In this document: positions 45,575-55,100 of the stretch, piece by piece
How positions within the stretch are numbered: position 1 is the first letter of the stretch
How the letters are laid out: each line of letters opens with the position of its first letter
DNA from: Limnochordales bacterium
Lineage (GTDB): Bacteria; Bacillota; Limnochordia; Limnochordales; DUMU01
Length of the DNA: 64,000 bases
Direction: 5' to 3'
Assembly (NCBI GenBank): GCA_014896315.1
Contig: JADBKP010000002.1
Location: 1 to 64,000, forward strand
Translations under genes and position numbers: made by a program
Notes under the pieces: generated by a model
The model's database searches: none
What the model saw: the letters and a program-made list of their open reading frames with translations, nothing else
What the model was told of the DNA's origin: nothing

Positions 45575-46993
45575 CTACTGCAACAGAATTGGTTCAACAC
45601 CGGTATGCCGACAGAAAGCTACCAGCTCCGCCACCCAGTCACCATACACGCCGTGGATGTGGTTGGCCGGGAAATTCTGCAGGAAGGTGTCGATGCTGCA
45701 CTCCAGCCTGGCAAAGGCATGCGGCCAGTTGTCCTGCACCTGGGCGATCCGCCGGGCCTCGTCGGCCGGATCAAGCCGGACGAATTCTGCTTTGAGGATA
45801 TGCATCCGGTACTTCCCCTCCCGCCGGCTCAGGCGGGCCAGAGTTACTTCGCCGGGATGTGCGACATGGAAGACAGCAGCGCCACCGGCGGGGAAGTAGA
45901 AGCTTTGGGGTTTCAGCTCGACGTGGGCCAGGTTTTCGTCCGGGGAAAAACTGGCTTTCGCGAAGTAGGTGGCATGCTCCCCTGAGTTGCAGAGATCCAA
46001 CAGGCCGATGTCGTCGAAGTAGTGGCGAACATCGGCAAAGAGCACCGGTGTCCCGGCGAGATGCTTGAAAACCTCCATAGTCAGCGCCGCATCCATGTCT
46101 GCCTCGGTTGCACAGACCACGGGCTCTTTGGGACCGTCAAAATCGTAGGGGTCGTTCATGAAGGCTTCGGCAATGTCGGCGGTGACGAAGTTCTCCGTCA
46201 GCTCCGGCTGGCCCTTGATGCCGCAGAAATCGAACTTCTTCTCCTGAACGATCTCTTTGAGCGCATAGTAGCTGGCAATCTGCAGCCTCAGCTTGTCAGG
46301 GGTGAGCTGCTGCCCGTCGTAATGCACCCTCTTTACCTTGCTTTCCAGCCACTTCTGGGCGGCCGCCACCTCCGGTCTCTCCACCCACTTCTGTGAACGG
46401 CGTACGATCTCCCACTGGTCGACATGCTCGACGTCGATGGCGAACTGTTTCGCCCACAGGTCGGTTGGGGCGACCGCCGTATTGATACCGATGGAACGAC
46501 CGCCAAAGAGCCCGAAGGTCTCACCTTTGAGGACGGCGGCAGCGTGGGCGGCCCGAACGAAGGCGACGACTTTGCGGAGCACCTCGGGTTTCTCGATCTC
46601 GCCAAAGACCCGGTCGTAGCGGACGCCGTTCTGGTCAAGGGCGCCGGCGGCGGCCAGGACCGAGACCATCCCCGGCCTGGAGGGATTGACCTGACCGAAG
46701 AGGAGGATCGGGCAGGGAGCAAAGCGAGAGGCTACTACGCTGAACTGCGGAAAGGCCCAGATAGCGTAGTTAAAGATGGTCGCTTCGCAGCCGGCGGCGG
46801 CAAGCTTGCGTGCTTCAGAGGCAGCCAGTTCGTTGGTCCAGACCAGTTCACCGGTGACCACTTCGATACCGGCTGCCTCGAGTGCACGGCGGAGCGTTGC
46901 TTCAAACGCCTTGTTCTCCTCAATCTGCGGGACGTGAGCATAAGGACGACCGTCGGAGAACGTTAGAATTCCCACCCTCGGTTTCGCCATCAT
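45575..46993 (-). CDS. L-fucose/L-arabinose isomerase family protein
   Basis: Cytosolic aldose-ketose isomerase of the FucI/AraA fold, 472 residues. The N-terminal part runs from MAKPRVGILTFSDGRPYAH, with FNYAIWAFPQFSVVASRF in the middle. GRSIGINTAVAP, FCGIKGQPELTENFVTADIAEAFMND (metal-site Glu) and CATEADMDAALTMEVFKHLAGTPVLFADVRHY carry conserved metal-site acids and the GIKGQxEL pattern. NHIHGVYGDWVAELVAFCR ends the protein. The true sugar cannot be told. AAGGAGC lies before the ATG. It is divergent from the GH172-type gene, with about 260 bases between. Confidence 0.85.
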   Translation of the reverse strand: MMAKPRVGILTFSDGRPYAHVPQIEENKAFEATLRRALEAAGIEVVTGELVWTNELAASEARKLAAAGCEATIFNYAIWAFPQFSVVASRFAPCPILLFGQVNPSRPGMVSVLAAAGALDQNGVRYDRVFGEIEKPEVLRKVVAFVRAAHAAAVLKGETFGLFGGRSIGINTAVAPTDLWAKQFAIDVEHVDQWEIVRRSQKWVERPEVAAAQKWLESKVKRVHYDGQQLTPDKLRLQIASYYALKEIVQEKKFDFCGIKGQPELTENFVTADIAEAFMNDPYDFDGPKEPVVCATEADMDAALTMEVFKHLAGTPVLFADVRHYFDDIGLLDLCNSGEHATYFAKASFSPDENLAHVELKPQSFYFPAGGAAVFHVAHPGEVTLARLSRREGKYRMHILKAEFVRLDPADEARRIAQVQDNWPHAFARLECSIDTFLQNFPANHIHGVYGDWVAELVAFCRHTGVEPILLQ

Positions 46994-47256
46994 GTCCCTG
47001 TCGCTCCTTCACTCTGGTTTAGTTCTGGAGATCCGACCTGCCTGCAATCGTTTCTTATCTAATTCTGCCTGGCCTACCGTTTACCTCTTAGCAAGTTCAC
47101 GAGGGGCATCGGCGCTGTCAGTACCCGCTCTCCTGAGAAGGAGAAGATGTAAACACAGCGTATAAGAGATTCTGGGGCAATCGTTGGCAGTCACCGGTTT
47201 GAAACCCACCTGACTTTTTCCAGCGAACAGCTACCTACTGCTGCAAGGGAGGTCTT

Positions 47257-48345
47257 ATGTACATGGACCAGTTCAACGGCTTGGCGCTGGGCCTTGGCAA
47301 CATCTGGCGAATATCACGCGCTCAGACCTTCTCCATAAGTGCCGAGAATCCCACCGGCGAGAAAGGAAAAGGCGGCATGGCGACGGAGGGTACGGGGGCA
47401 GCGGCAGCCCGTGATCTCGGGAGAGGCTGGAAGGTCTCCCCCTCTATTCAGCTGCAGCCGCAGAGTACCTTCACTTTGGCGGACATCGCGGGGCCTGGTG
47501 CGATTCAACACATCTGGATGACGTGTGACTCCCGCTTCTGGCGCTATCTGATCCTGCGCTTCTACTGGGACGGCGAGGAGAACCCGTCGGTGGAAGTACC
47601 CTACGGCGACTTCTTCTGCAACGGCTGGTGTGAACTGGCGCTCGTCCGCTCGATCCCGGTCGCCTGTAATCCGGCGGGCGGGTTCAACTCCTACTGGCCG
47701 ATGCCTTTCCGCAAGTCTGCTCGGATAACCATCGAAAACGTCAGCCCGCATCCGGTGATTCTCTACTACCAGATCACTTTCACCAGGACAGAGATCCCCG
47801 AGGATGCCGCCTACTTCCACGCCGAGTGGCGGCGGAACAACCCCCTGCCCTACAAAGAGGTGCACACGCTGGTATCAGGCATTCGAGGCCAGGGCCATTA
47901 CGTTGGCACGTACATCGCCTGGGGCGTCAACAACAACGGCTGGTGGGGCGAGGGCGAGATCAAGTTCTACATCGACGGCGATACGGAGTTTCCCACTATC
48001 TGCGGCACGGGGACGGAGGATTACTTTGGGGGCGCATGGAATTTCGAGTTTCCTCGAGGTGAGTACGGAGTTTTTACCGCTCCCTTCACCGGCCTCTGCC
48101 AGGTGATCAAGCCGGACGGCCTCTACCGCAGCCAGCAGCGTTTCGGCATGTATCGCTGGCACATTATGGACCCGATCCGATTCCAGCAGGATCTGCGGGT
48201 CACCATCCAGGCACTCGGCTGGCGCAGCGACGGCCGCTATTTACCGCTGCAGGATGATATCGCCTCAACAGCCTTCTGGTACCAGACCGAACCGCACACT
48301 CCCCATCCACCCCTGCCAGACAAGGACGGGCTGGAGGTGATCTGA
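47257..48345 (+). CDS. DUF2961 protein, GH172-type glycosidase
   Basis: The 362 residues match DUF2961/GH172, a family with alpha-arabinofuranosidase and difructose-dianhydride activities. The double jelly-roll pattern shows at HIWMTCDSRFWRYLILRFYWDGEENPSVEVPYGDFF, with FNSYWPMPFRKSARITIEN next. WWGEGEIKFYIDGD (Glu232/Glu234) and CGTGTEDYFGGAW (Glu254) are the likely catalytic Glu positions. There is no signal peptide, so it acts inside the cell. GGGAGG precedes the ATG. Its place beside the isomerase suggests use of an arabinose- or fructose-like oligosaccharide; that is inference. Confidence 0.9.
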   Translation: MYMDQFNGLALGLGNIWRISRAQTFSISAENPTGEKGKGGMATEGTGAAAARDLGRGWKVSPSIQLQPQSTFTLADIAGPGAIQHIWMTCDSRFWRYLILRFYWDGEENPSVEVPYGDFFCNGWCELALVRSIPVACNPAGGFNSYWPMPFRKSARITIENVSPHPVILYYQITFTRTEIPEDAAYFHAEWRRNNPLPYKEVHTLVSGIRGQGHYVGTYIAWGVNNNGWWGEGEIKFYIDGDTEFPTICGTGTEDYFGGAWNFEFPRGEYGVFTAPFTGLCQVIKPDGLYRSQQRFGMYRWHIMDPIRFQQDLRVTIQALGWRSDGRYLPLQDDIASTAFWYQTEPHTPHPPLPDKDGLEVI

Positions 48346-48586
48346 GGTTAAAATCCCGACGAAAGCCTGCGCCGATACCGTTCACCCGGTCGTTCTTCCC
48401 GCAGCGATGGCGTGTTCGGTGCCACCCGACACGATGGGGCACGAAAAGCACCCATCCTGAACGGCACTTTTTGCGGCCCGCAAGCTCTTGCGACCAGGGA
48501 CGAGGGCAGTCACGATTGCTCCCGGTGGAACACAGGAATGCGGTCGCAAATGCCGAAACTGACAGGGAAAAGGGGAGGGATCGGGT

Positions 48587-51145
48587 GTGCCACCTGAACA
48601 TCCTGCCATATACCTGCTCCGGCTCCTGATCGCCGGCGCCGGCCTGGTCATCCTAGCTGGCCTCCTGTACCTTTCGTACGCGCGCCTGTTGCGGTGGGGC
48701 AACACCCGCGAAAGGGAGTTGCTCGGCAAACGGTCGATCCCCCACTATGAACTGCGCCACATCGGATACCTGGCACAGGCCTTGCGGGAGGGCCAGGCCG
48801 CCTTCTGCTCTCCCCGGTTGGTAGCGGGGGCGGGGTTTGCCGCCGGCTTTTCCCTGGTACTGATCCCGCCTGTTCTTCATCTCCTGTACACCATCGCGAT
48901 TACTGTTTTTAACCTCTCCTTCATGACCGGTGCACCCATCGACCCCCGGCTGCCGCCATCGATGTATCCATGGCCGATCTTCCGGGACAACATTATCGCC
49001 ATCTGCCGTTACCTCCCTTACCTGCTGCTGATAGGAATCATTTACGGGATCCTGGCCACTGCCTTCGCGCTCTCCCGTCAGCGGCTGACCAGAGCTCAGA
49101 TTCAATGGCAATTCCTTGGGATCGATATCCCCGGTTCGTGGCTGGTAGGGATACCTCTCGGAGCGCTTTTCTACTTCCTCGCGGGCGCGCTCTCGCATGA
49201 ACGGGCTCTGGGATGGATTCTTACCCAGCACGTTTTCTGGGCCGTAGCCTCCTATGCAATCTCGCTCTACCTGCACCGGATGGAAGACATCTTGCTTTAC
49301 TGGTTCACCCGCTTCGACTGGGAAACCCGCACCGCCAACGCTGTCCGCTACATCCTCCTCGACCGTTTTTCGCAACCCGCCCCCCAGATGGTGCAACCCC
49401 GGGCTCCTGATGGGTATCTGCTGGTCGACGCCGAGCTGCTCCCGCAGGATGCCCCGATATTCATCGGTCTGGCCGCACAGCTTCCCGGGGTTGAAAAAGT
49501 AGAGTTACGGAACGCAGGCCAGGTCGCCGGCGACACTAATCGGGACAACCGCGCCTATTCGCTCTTGCGGGAAGCGGCGGCCCTGCGCGATGAGCGCCGG
49601 CATACTCTTTCCGCCGGTGGTTCGCAAACAGCCGTCCTCGGCGAAGGGAGTGGCAGCAAGAAGAGGCTGCTGTTTCCAAGGGAAGGCGATACTCGGGCCA
49701 GCGAAAGCCAGAATGCGCCCTCCGGGCGTCGCCTGGTAACGCTACAGTTCGTTCTTTTCGTCGCCGGAGCTTTGCTACTTGGCATATACTTCTACGGGCC
49801 GGCCGCAGTCAGGTACTTTTGGCCCGAACGGGTGTTTGGCCCACTCCCCTCCCCTGAGCTTCCCGCCGGCCTTGAGCTTACCGCCGAGCTCTCGCTGAGT
49901 TCTTTGCCCGACGGTGCTTCTCCGTCCACGCTGACCGTTACTCCGTCAGGTTCCCTTGCCGTCCTGGCGTCGGACGGCAAACTCTGGATCTGGCCCGGTG
50001 CCGGCCAGGCGCTCTCACAAACCGCCGGGAAAACGACAACGACGGTTAAACCCGCGTTCCACCTCCTCCCCCTGCTGCCGGGCGAGAGAGTAACCCATGT
50101 CGCCCCCGCTCCCGATGACCGCCTTCTCGCAGCTATACGTAATGACTCCCAACCTGAAGATCAGATACCGGCGCTCATGTGGGTCGACCCTGATACGCAG
50201 AAGCGTTCACAGCTACCGCCGCTCTCTCTAGCTCCCTTCCCGGCCCCGGAGAAGAACGAGATCCGCCTGGTTCAGCTAGCGGTCGACCACCACGGACGGC
50301 CGTACGCCGCAGTTGCGATAGGCAACAAGGATTCGGCCAGCTTCTTCGTGGCGGCACTTTTTGGCAACCGGTGGCAAACCGTCTTCAGCGGTCCGGTGCT
50401 ACTCGCCTTGATCCCTTCCTACCAGGAAGGACTTCCCCTGATCGCCCTGACCGCCAGCGTGCCGGCCCTGTACCGAATTGGCTATGGCGACCAGGCACCG
50501 TTACCGCTGCGGGGGCATGCTCTTCCGCCAGATCTGAAGTGGAGCGGAGGAGCGATGACAGCGGAGCAGTATCTTACGCTGGTGGGGCCGGGAGATACCC
50601 TCGTTCAGATTGCCCCGGATGGTTACCCTATTGCGTATCTGAAGGTGGGAGAGCCAGAGCATCCTGCCGTCTCCAGCCCCACAGACTCCTCACCCTCAAG
50701 CTACCAGGTAGTGGCCTGGTCGGATTCGGACGCTGGGAAGGAGTGGGTGGGCCTCTTCTCCGAAGGACGTCTTCGCGTCTACCAGCCGGACAGTGTCGGT
50801 CGCCTGGTGCGTCTTGCCTATCGGCTCGAGGCCAGCAACCAGAGAACAGAGGCGACTGCCATATGGAGGAATGTCCTGCGGGTTGCTCCCACCCTCCCTC
50901 AAGCCCATGTCGCTGTAGGTAAGGCCTATTTCGAGAGGCAGGACTGGCAGAATGCGGCGAAAGAGTTTTATCTGGCTGGGGAAAAGGACTGGCTCGAGCG
51001 CGCTCTGGCCAACCTTGACAGCCAGACCCGGCGCGATCAACTCCTACCTCTTCTCCTGGTTGGAGCTACTCTCGTGCTCCTGTCGGCCATTACTTCCTTT
51101 CTAGACTCGGGAAAAGGTGCCCGAGGGGTATCCGTGCAGCTGTAA
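48587..51145 (+). CDS. Large membrane protein with beta and TPR-like regions, unknown function
   Basis: The 852 residues fall into several parts. The N-terminal 235 residues hold about five membrane helices (TM1 at 7-33). A soluble stretch of about 150 residues with charged and Ser-rich parts follows. A sixth helix (about 386-410) leads to a large external-type region (about 415-740) with repeated beta strands of about 40-50 residues, like a propeller. A TPR-like pair (about 742-800, EATAIWRNVLRVAPTLPQAHVAVGKAYFERQDWQNAAKEF) and a last helix (about 816-838) end it. No enzyme motif is seen. GTG start with GGGGAGGG. It converges on bioY with a 56-base overlap. Confidence 0.8.
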   Translation: MPPEHPAIYLLRLLIAGAGLVILAGLLYLSYARLLRWGNTRERELLGKRSIPHYELRHIGYLAQALREGQAAFCSPRLVAGAGFAAGFSLVLIPPVLHLLYTIAITVFNLSFMTGAPIDPRLPPSMYPWPIFRDNIIAICRYLPYLLLIGIIYGILATAFALSRQRLTRAQIQWQFLGIDIPGSWLVGIPLGALFYFLAGALSHERALGWILTQHVFWAVASYAISLYLHRMEDILLYWFTRFDWETRTANAVRYILLDRFSQPAPQMVQPRAPDGYLLVDAELLPQDAPIFIGLAAQLPGVEKVELRNAGQVAGDTNRDNRAYSLLREAAALRDERRHTLSAGGSQTAVLGEGSGSKKRLLFPREGDTRASESQNAPSGRRLVTLQFVLFVAGALLLGIYFYGPAAVRYFWPERVFGPLPSPELPAGLELTAELSLSSLPDGASPSTLTVTPSGSLAVLASDGKLWIWPGAGQALSQTAGKTTTTVKPAFHLLPLLPGERVTHVAPAPDDRLLAAIRNDSQPEDQIPALMWVDPDTQKRSQLPPLSLAPFPAPEKNEIRLVQLAVDHHGRPYAAVAIGNKDSASFFVAALFGNRWQTVFSGPVLLALIPSYQEGLPLIALTASVPALYRIGYGDQAPLPLRGHALPPDLKWSGGAMTAEQYLTLVGPGDTLVQIAPDGYPIAYLKVGEPEHPAVSSPTDSSPSSYQVVAWSDSDAGKEWVGLFSEGRLRVYQPDSVGRLVRLAYRLEASNQRTEATAIWRNVLRVAPTLPQAHVAVGKAYFERQDWQNAAKEFYLAGEKDWLERALANLDSQTRRDQLLPLLLVGATLVLLSAITSFLDSGKGARGVSVQL

Positions 51146-51656
51146 GTGATTCGATGACTACGAACGCTGCCACCAGCTTGAGAAAGTCTCCTGGCAGGAA
51201 GGGCAACAGGCCGGCCGCAATCGCACCCGAAAGGGGGAGATTGGCAGCATGCATCAGCCAGGGCAACCCGACAAGGTAGGGAGTCGCAGCTGCGATCGTT
51301 AAGAAGAGAAAGCGAACCGCTCTTTCGAACTTCCTCTGGTATAGTATCCCCGCCAGTGCTGCTTCGAGAATGAAACCGATCAGAAAGCCGCCCGTCGGAC
51401 CGATGAGGACTGCCAAACCGGCTCTACCACCCGCAAAGACGGGCAGACCCGCCAGGCCCAGCAACAGGTAGGCGGTCATTGATAGAGCACCCAGTCCCGG
51501 TCCCAGCAGACTCCCGGCTACCAGGGGTACACAGGACTGCAGGGTAATGGGGACCGGTGAGAACGGGAGCGGGATCGCTACCCAGGCGCCCACTGCCGCA
51601 AGGCCGGCAAATATCGCACCTGAAGCAAGCTGCCGCAGGGAAAGCCTGCCTGCCAA
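51090..51656 (-). CDS. bioY: Biotin transporter BioY
   Basis: S-component that binds biotin in the membrane for an ECF transporter; alone it can also work slowly. The 188 residues have five to six membrane segments and the BioY patterns PFSPVPITLQSCVPLVAG, GPTGGFLIGFI and LPFLPGDFLKL. The start is probably TTG 51656, five bases after GGAGGTGG; the GTG at 51665 overlaps that site. No biotin-synthesis gene or ECF module is nearby, so it is a scavenging function. Confidence 0.92.
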   Translation of the reverse strand: MAGRLSLRQLASGAIFAGLAAVGAWVAIPLPFSPVPITLQSCVPLVAGSLLGPGLGALSMTAYLLLGLAGLPVFAGGRAGLAVLIGPTGGFLIGFILEAALAGILYQRKFERAVRFLFLTIAAATPYLVGLPWLMHAANLPLSGAIAAGLLPFLPGDFLKLVAAFVVIESLTAARIPLGHLFPSLERK

Positions 51657-51736
51657 GACGACCACCTCCGGAGAAAAATCCTGCCGCCGTGGAGATCATA
51701 CCGGTGATTTGCTCATGTCGGCGGAGCCTCAGAGCG

Positions 51737-51765
51737 ATTATACTGATGGTGGCATTTCCCGTAAA
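51737..51765 (-). promoter_or_regulatory. Sigma-A promoter of bioY
   Basis: On the minus strand TTTACG (51760-51765), 17 nt and consensus TATAAT (51737-51742). No BirA-type operator is recognised. Confidence 0.75.
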
Positions 51766-51839
51766 CTCTGAGACCTGGCTGCAAAACCCGGCTCCAACTG
51801 GCACGAGGTGCACTCTACAAAGTTCGGAGGGATTGAGAG

Positions 51840-52067
51840 ATGTTCTGGCTTTTTCTGCTTCTTACCATCGGTGCAGTCGCCCTCACCTGGCTCTGGATTC
51901 AGAACCGGCAAACCCATCTCGTGAATGTCGGCCTGCTTACCACCCTGAGCTTCCTTCTTCTCACCATCGCCCAGCGCTTGCAGGAGTTTGGCCGGGGCTT
52001 TTTTACAGCTCTGGGAGCGGTGGGCCTGGTCGGAGTCGTCCTTCTTCTGGTTCGAACAGCACGGTAA
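51840..52067 (+). CDS. Small membrane protein of unknown function
   Basis: A 75-residue protein, mostly hydrophobic, with two or three membrane helices (1-19, about 27-44, about 54-71). No family recognised. GGAGGG lies eight bases before the ATG. Divergent from bioY; converges on addA. Confidence 0.7.
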   Translation: MFWLFLLLTIGAVALTWLWIQNRQTHLVNVGLLTTLSFLLLTIAQRLQEFGRGFFTALGAVGLVGVVLLLVRTAR

Positions 52068-52160
52068 GGAGCTGCACTGGCAGAAGAAGTCCGGCACCGA
52101 AACGGCATGCGGCCACCGATGGGGGGCTGGCCGGGAGAGCCACGCCTTCTCTCTCGCCCA

Positions 52161-55100
52161 TCAGCCGCCCCAGACCGCCAGAGGAGGCAGTTTGCGCGGA
52201 TCGGTGTGAGCTTCCTGCTCCCCCACCTCCACCACTTGCCTGAGAGCAAGGAAAACAAGAAAGAGACGGGATACCGGCCGGTGCAGGATGCTGCTTACAG
52301 CCTCCCGGTAGAGTTCCACCTGCACCCGGTAGCGCTGAACCAGGTCAGAGAGGGGCCTGCGGTCACTATCCGTCTTAAACTCGATCAGTACCAGGGTGCC
52401 GTCGTCCTGCTCGACCAGGCCGTCGATAGTCCCTTGGACCAGGATGCGCTCTCCCTGCACAGGCCAGGTCCAGGTAAAACGCACCTCCCGTCGCACCCGC
52501 CCGGGAGCGGCCCGGCCGGTTTCGAGAAGCAGCCGTCCGAGCTCAGTGCCGAAAAACCAGATCACATCATCCACAGAAACGGCAGCCGCCGCCCTGGGAC
52601 TCAAAAGCTCTCTGGCGACCAGCGCGGCCAGGGTCTCTCGCACCACCCCTTCGTCTACATACCCCCGGCTCAGATCGAGATGTTGCAGGAGAAGATGGGT
52701 GGCCGTTCCCTTCTCGGCGGCAGTCAGGCCGTCCCCTTGTCGTAGAAAGCCGGGTAACACCTTCTCCTGTCCGGTCCTGCTTCGCCACCATTCACGGCGG
52801 GGAAAAAGTTGGCCCGCCTCCTCGTCCGCCTCCGGACCTCCTCCCGCACCGGTCGTCCCCAACCCAGCCGCTTCCACGCTCCGTTTCCACTCACTGACGC
52901 TCAATTTGGCAACGGTCCGCGTGGCAGACAGGTGCGGATACTCCCAGTTGAAAAGAGCTTCGATCTCCCGGGCGGCGAGTCCCATCTCGTCTTGAGCCAT
53001 CACCGAACTCGTACCGTCCTCAGCCGTACCAAGCTGATGGCCGGCCTCCGGCTGCAGCCTTGCACCTCGGCGCAGTACATTCACCGCCTGATCAAGCTCC
53101 AGGGCCGCATGCACATGAAAGCGCCAGCACGAATGAGCCTGTCGCGCTAGTTCGGCGCGAGCTATTGCCCTCACCCCAGGCTTGTCCTCAAACTGACTCG
53201 GGGCATCCGGTGGAGAGGCCAGCCGGCGGAGCAGGGAGGCATCCGGATGTCTTATCAGGGCAGGCCCCAGCCAGTCAAGATAGTTTTGTGCCCCAGCCAG
53301 AAGATACGACGGCAACTTCTCACTCTCGCTGTCCAGCACTGATGCCCAACGAACCAGCTTCTCTTGCAGCTGTGAGAGGCTGCCTACCAGGATCAACCGC
53401 TCGCGCGCCCGCGTCAAAGCTACGTAGAGCACCCGTAATTCCTCGGCCAGGAGCTCCTTGCGGCGCGCCTGACGGACGGCCTGGTAAACGGGGGTAGCAT
53501 ACCTGATCGCCCGCTCGTGGTCTACCGTGCGCATGGCAACTCCCAAATGGCGGTGGAAGAGGATGTCCTGCTTCAACTCGTTGAGGTTGAAGCTTCTTCC
53601 CAGACCGGCCACGATCACGACCGGCATCTCTAACCCCTTACTCCGATGAATGCTGAGAATGCGCACTACGTTGTCGCCCTCACCAAGCATGGGAGCCTCC
53701 GGCGATTCCACCCCCTCGGCCTCCAGATGGTCGAGAAAGCGGACGAACCGGTTCAAGCCCTGCCGGGCAAAGCTGTCAAACTGGCACGCCCGGTCATAGA
53801 AGGCTCTCAGGTTGGCCTGGCGCCGGTCACCACCGGGCAGCCCGGCAACGTAGTAGTAAAACCCGGTCTCGCGGTACACCTGCCAGATGAGGCGGCTCAG
53901 GGGCTCACGCCGGGCCGCCGTCCGCCAGGCCTCGATCATCTCGACCGCCCGGCCGACCTCCGGCATCTTCTCCGCCGCCACACGACACGCATCCCAGAAC
54001 GAACCGTCTGGAGACGCGATCCGAATCTGCGCCAGCTGTTCGGCATCCAGGCCGATCAACGGCGACCGGAGGAGTGCCGCCAGCGGTATGTCACGGCGGG
54101 GGTTATCCAGAACCCGTAGTAATGCACGCATAGTCTCGATTTCCACCGTACGCAGAAAGCCGGTGCCTACTTCCGAGAAAACAGGTACTCCGGCGGCTTC
54201 CAGAATCTCAAGCAGGACCGACGAAACCTGGTTGGCCGCCCGGTGAAGCACCGCGATGTCGCTATACCTGATCGGGCGGTAGCACTGCTCCGCTCGATCC
54301 CAGACCAGCATGGGGCGCCCCCCCGAGGGCCGCACCAGTTCCTGAATAATATCCGCGATCAACGCCGCCTCCCGTGCCGCCGTCTCTTCCTCGGCCAGCT
54401 CTTCCGCCAGCGAATCTCTACCCGTCTTGCTTTCCGACTCATACTCCGGCTCATACTCCGCATCCCCACCGTCGCGATCTTCAGGTTCGTCGGCGTCGCT
54501 CCGCAGGCTCGACCCTTCCAGGACTTCGTTTAGAGCGGCATCTCTCGCCGACTCAATCAGGTGGACTTCTATGGGCCATACCGTGCCGCCGGCGGCGTCC
54601 GCCTCCGGATACGGTGGGTATTCGTAACCGGGTACAAGTTCTGCCTCTTCGTTGTAGTCGAGCTCGCCCACTTCCCGGCGCCAGATCTGCCGAAACAGCG
54701 TATTAACACCATGGATAATGGGCGGGCGGCTGCGGAAGTTCTCCCGTAGCGTCAGGCAGAAGCCCACCTCTCCCTCCGCCCTGCCATCACCTTCTGCCGC
54801 AACCGGTGAACTCGCACCGTCTCCGCCAACCGACAGCGGTAGAAAGCGCTGCTGCTTTTCGAGGAATATGGCAGGCTCAGCCAGGCGAAAACGGTAGATG
54901 CTCTGCTTGACATCGCCCACAAGGAAGCGGGTCCCGGGAGCCTCCGGGTCGCCGCTCTTGCCCAGCTGCGCGAGGGCCAGCAGAATCGCCTCCTGCAGGG
55001 GGTTGATGTCCTGATACTCGTCTACCAGGATCTCGTCGTACGCCAGCGAGATCAGGCTTTTGGTTTCACCGCGGCGTCGCAGCAGCTCCAGCGCTCTGTG

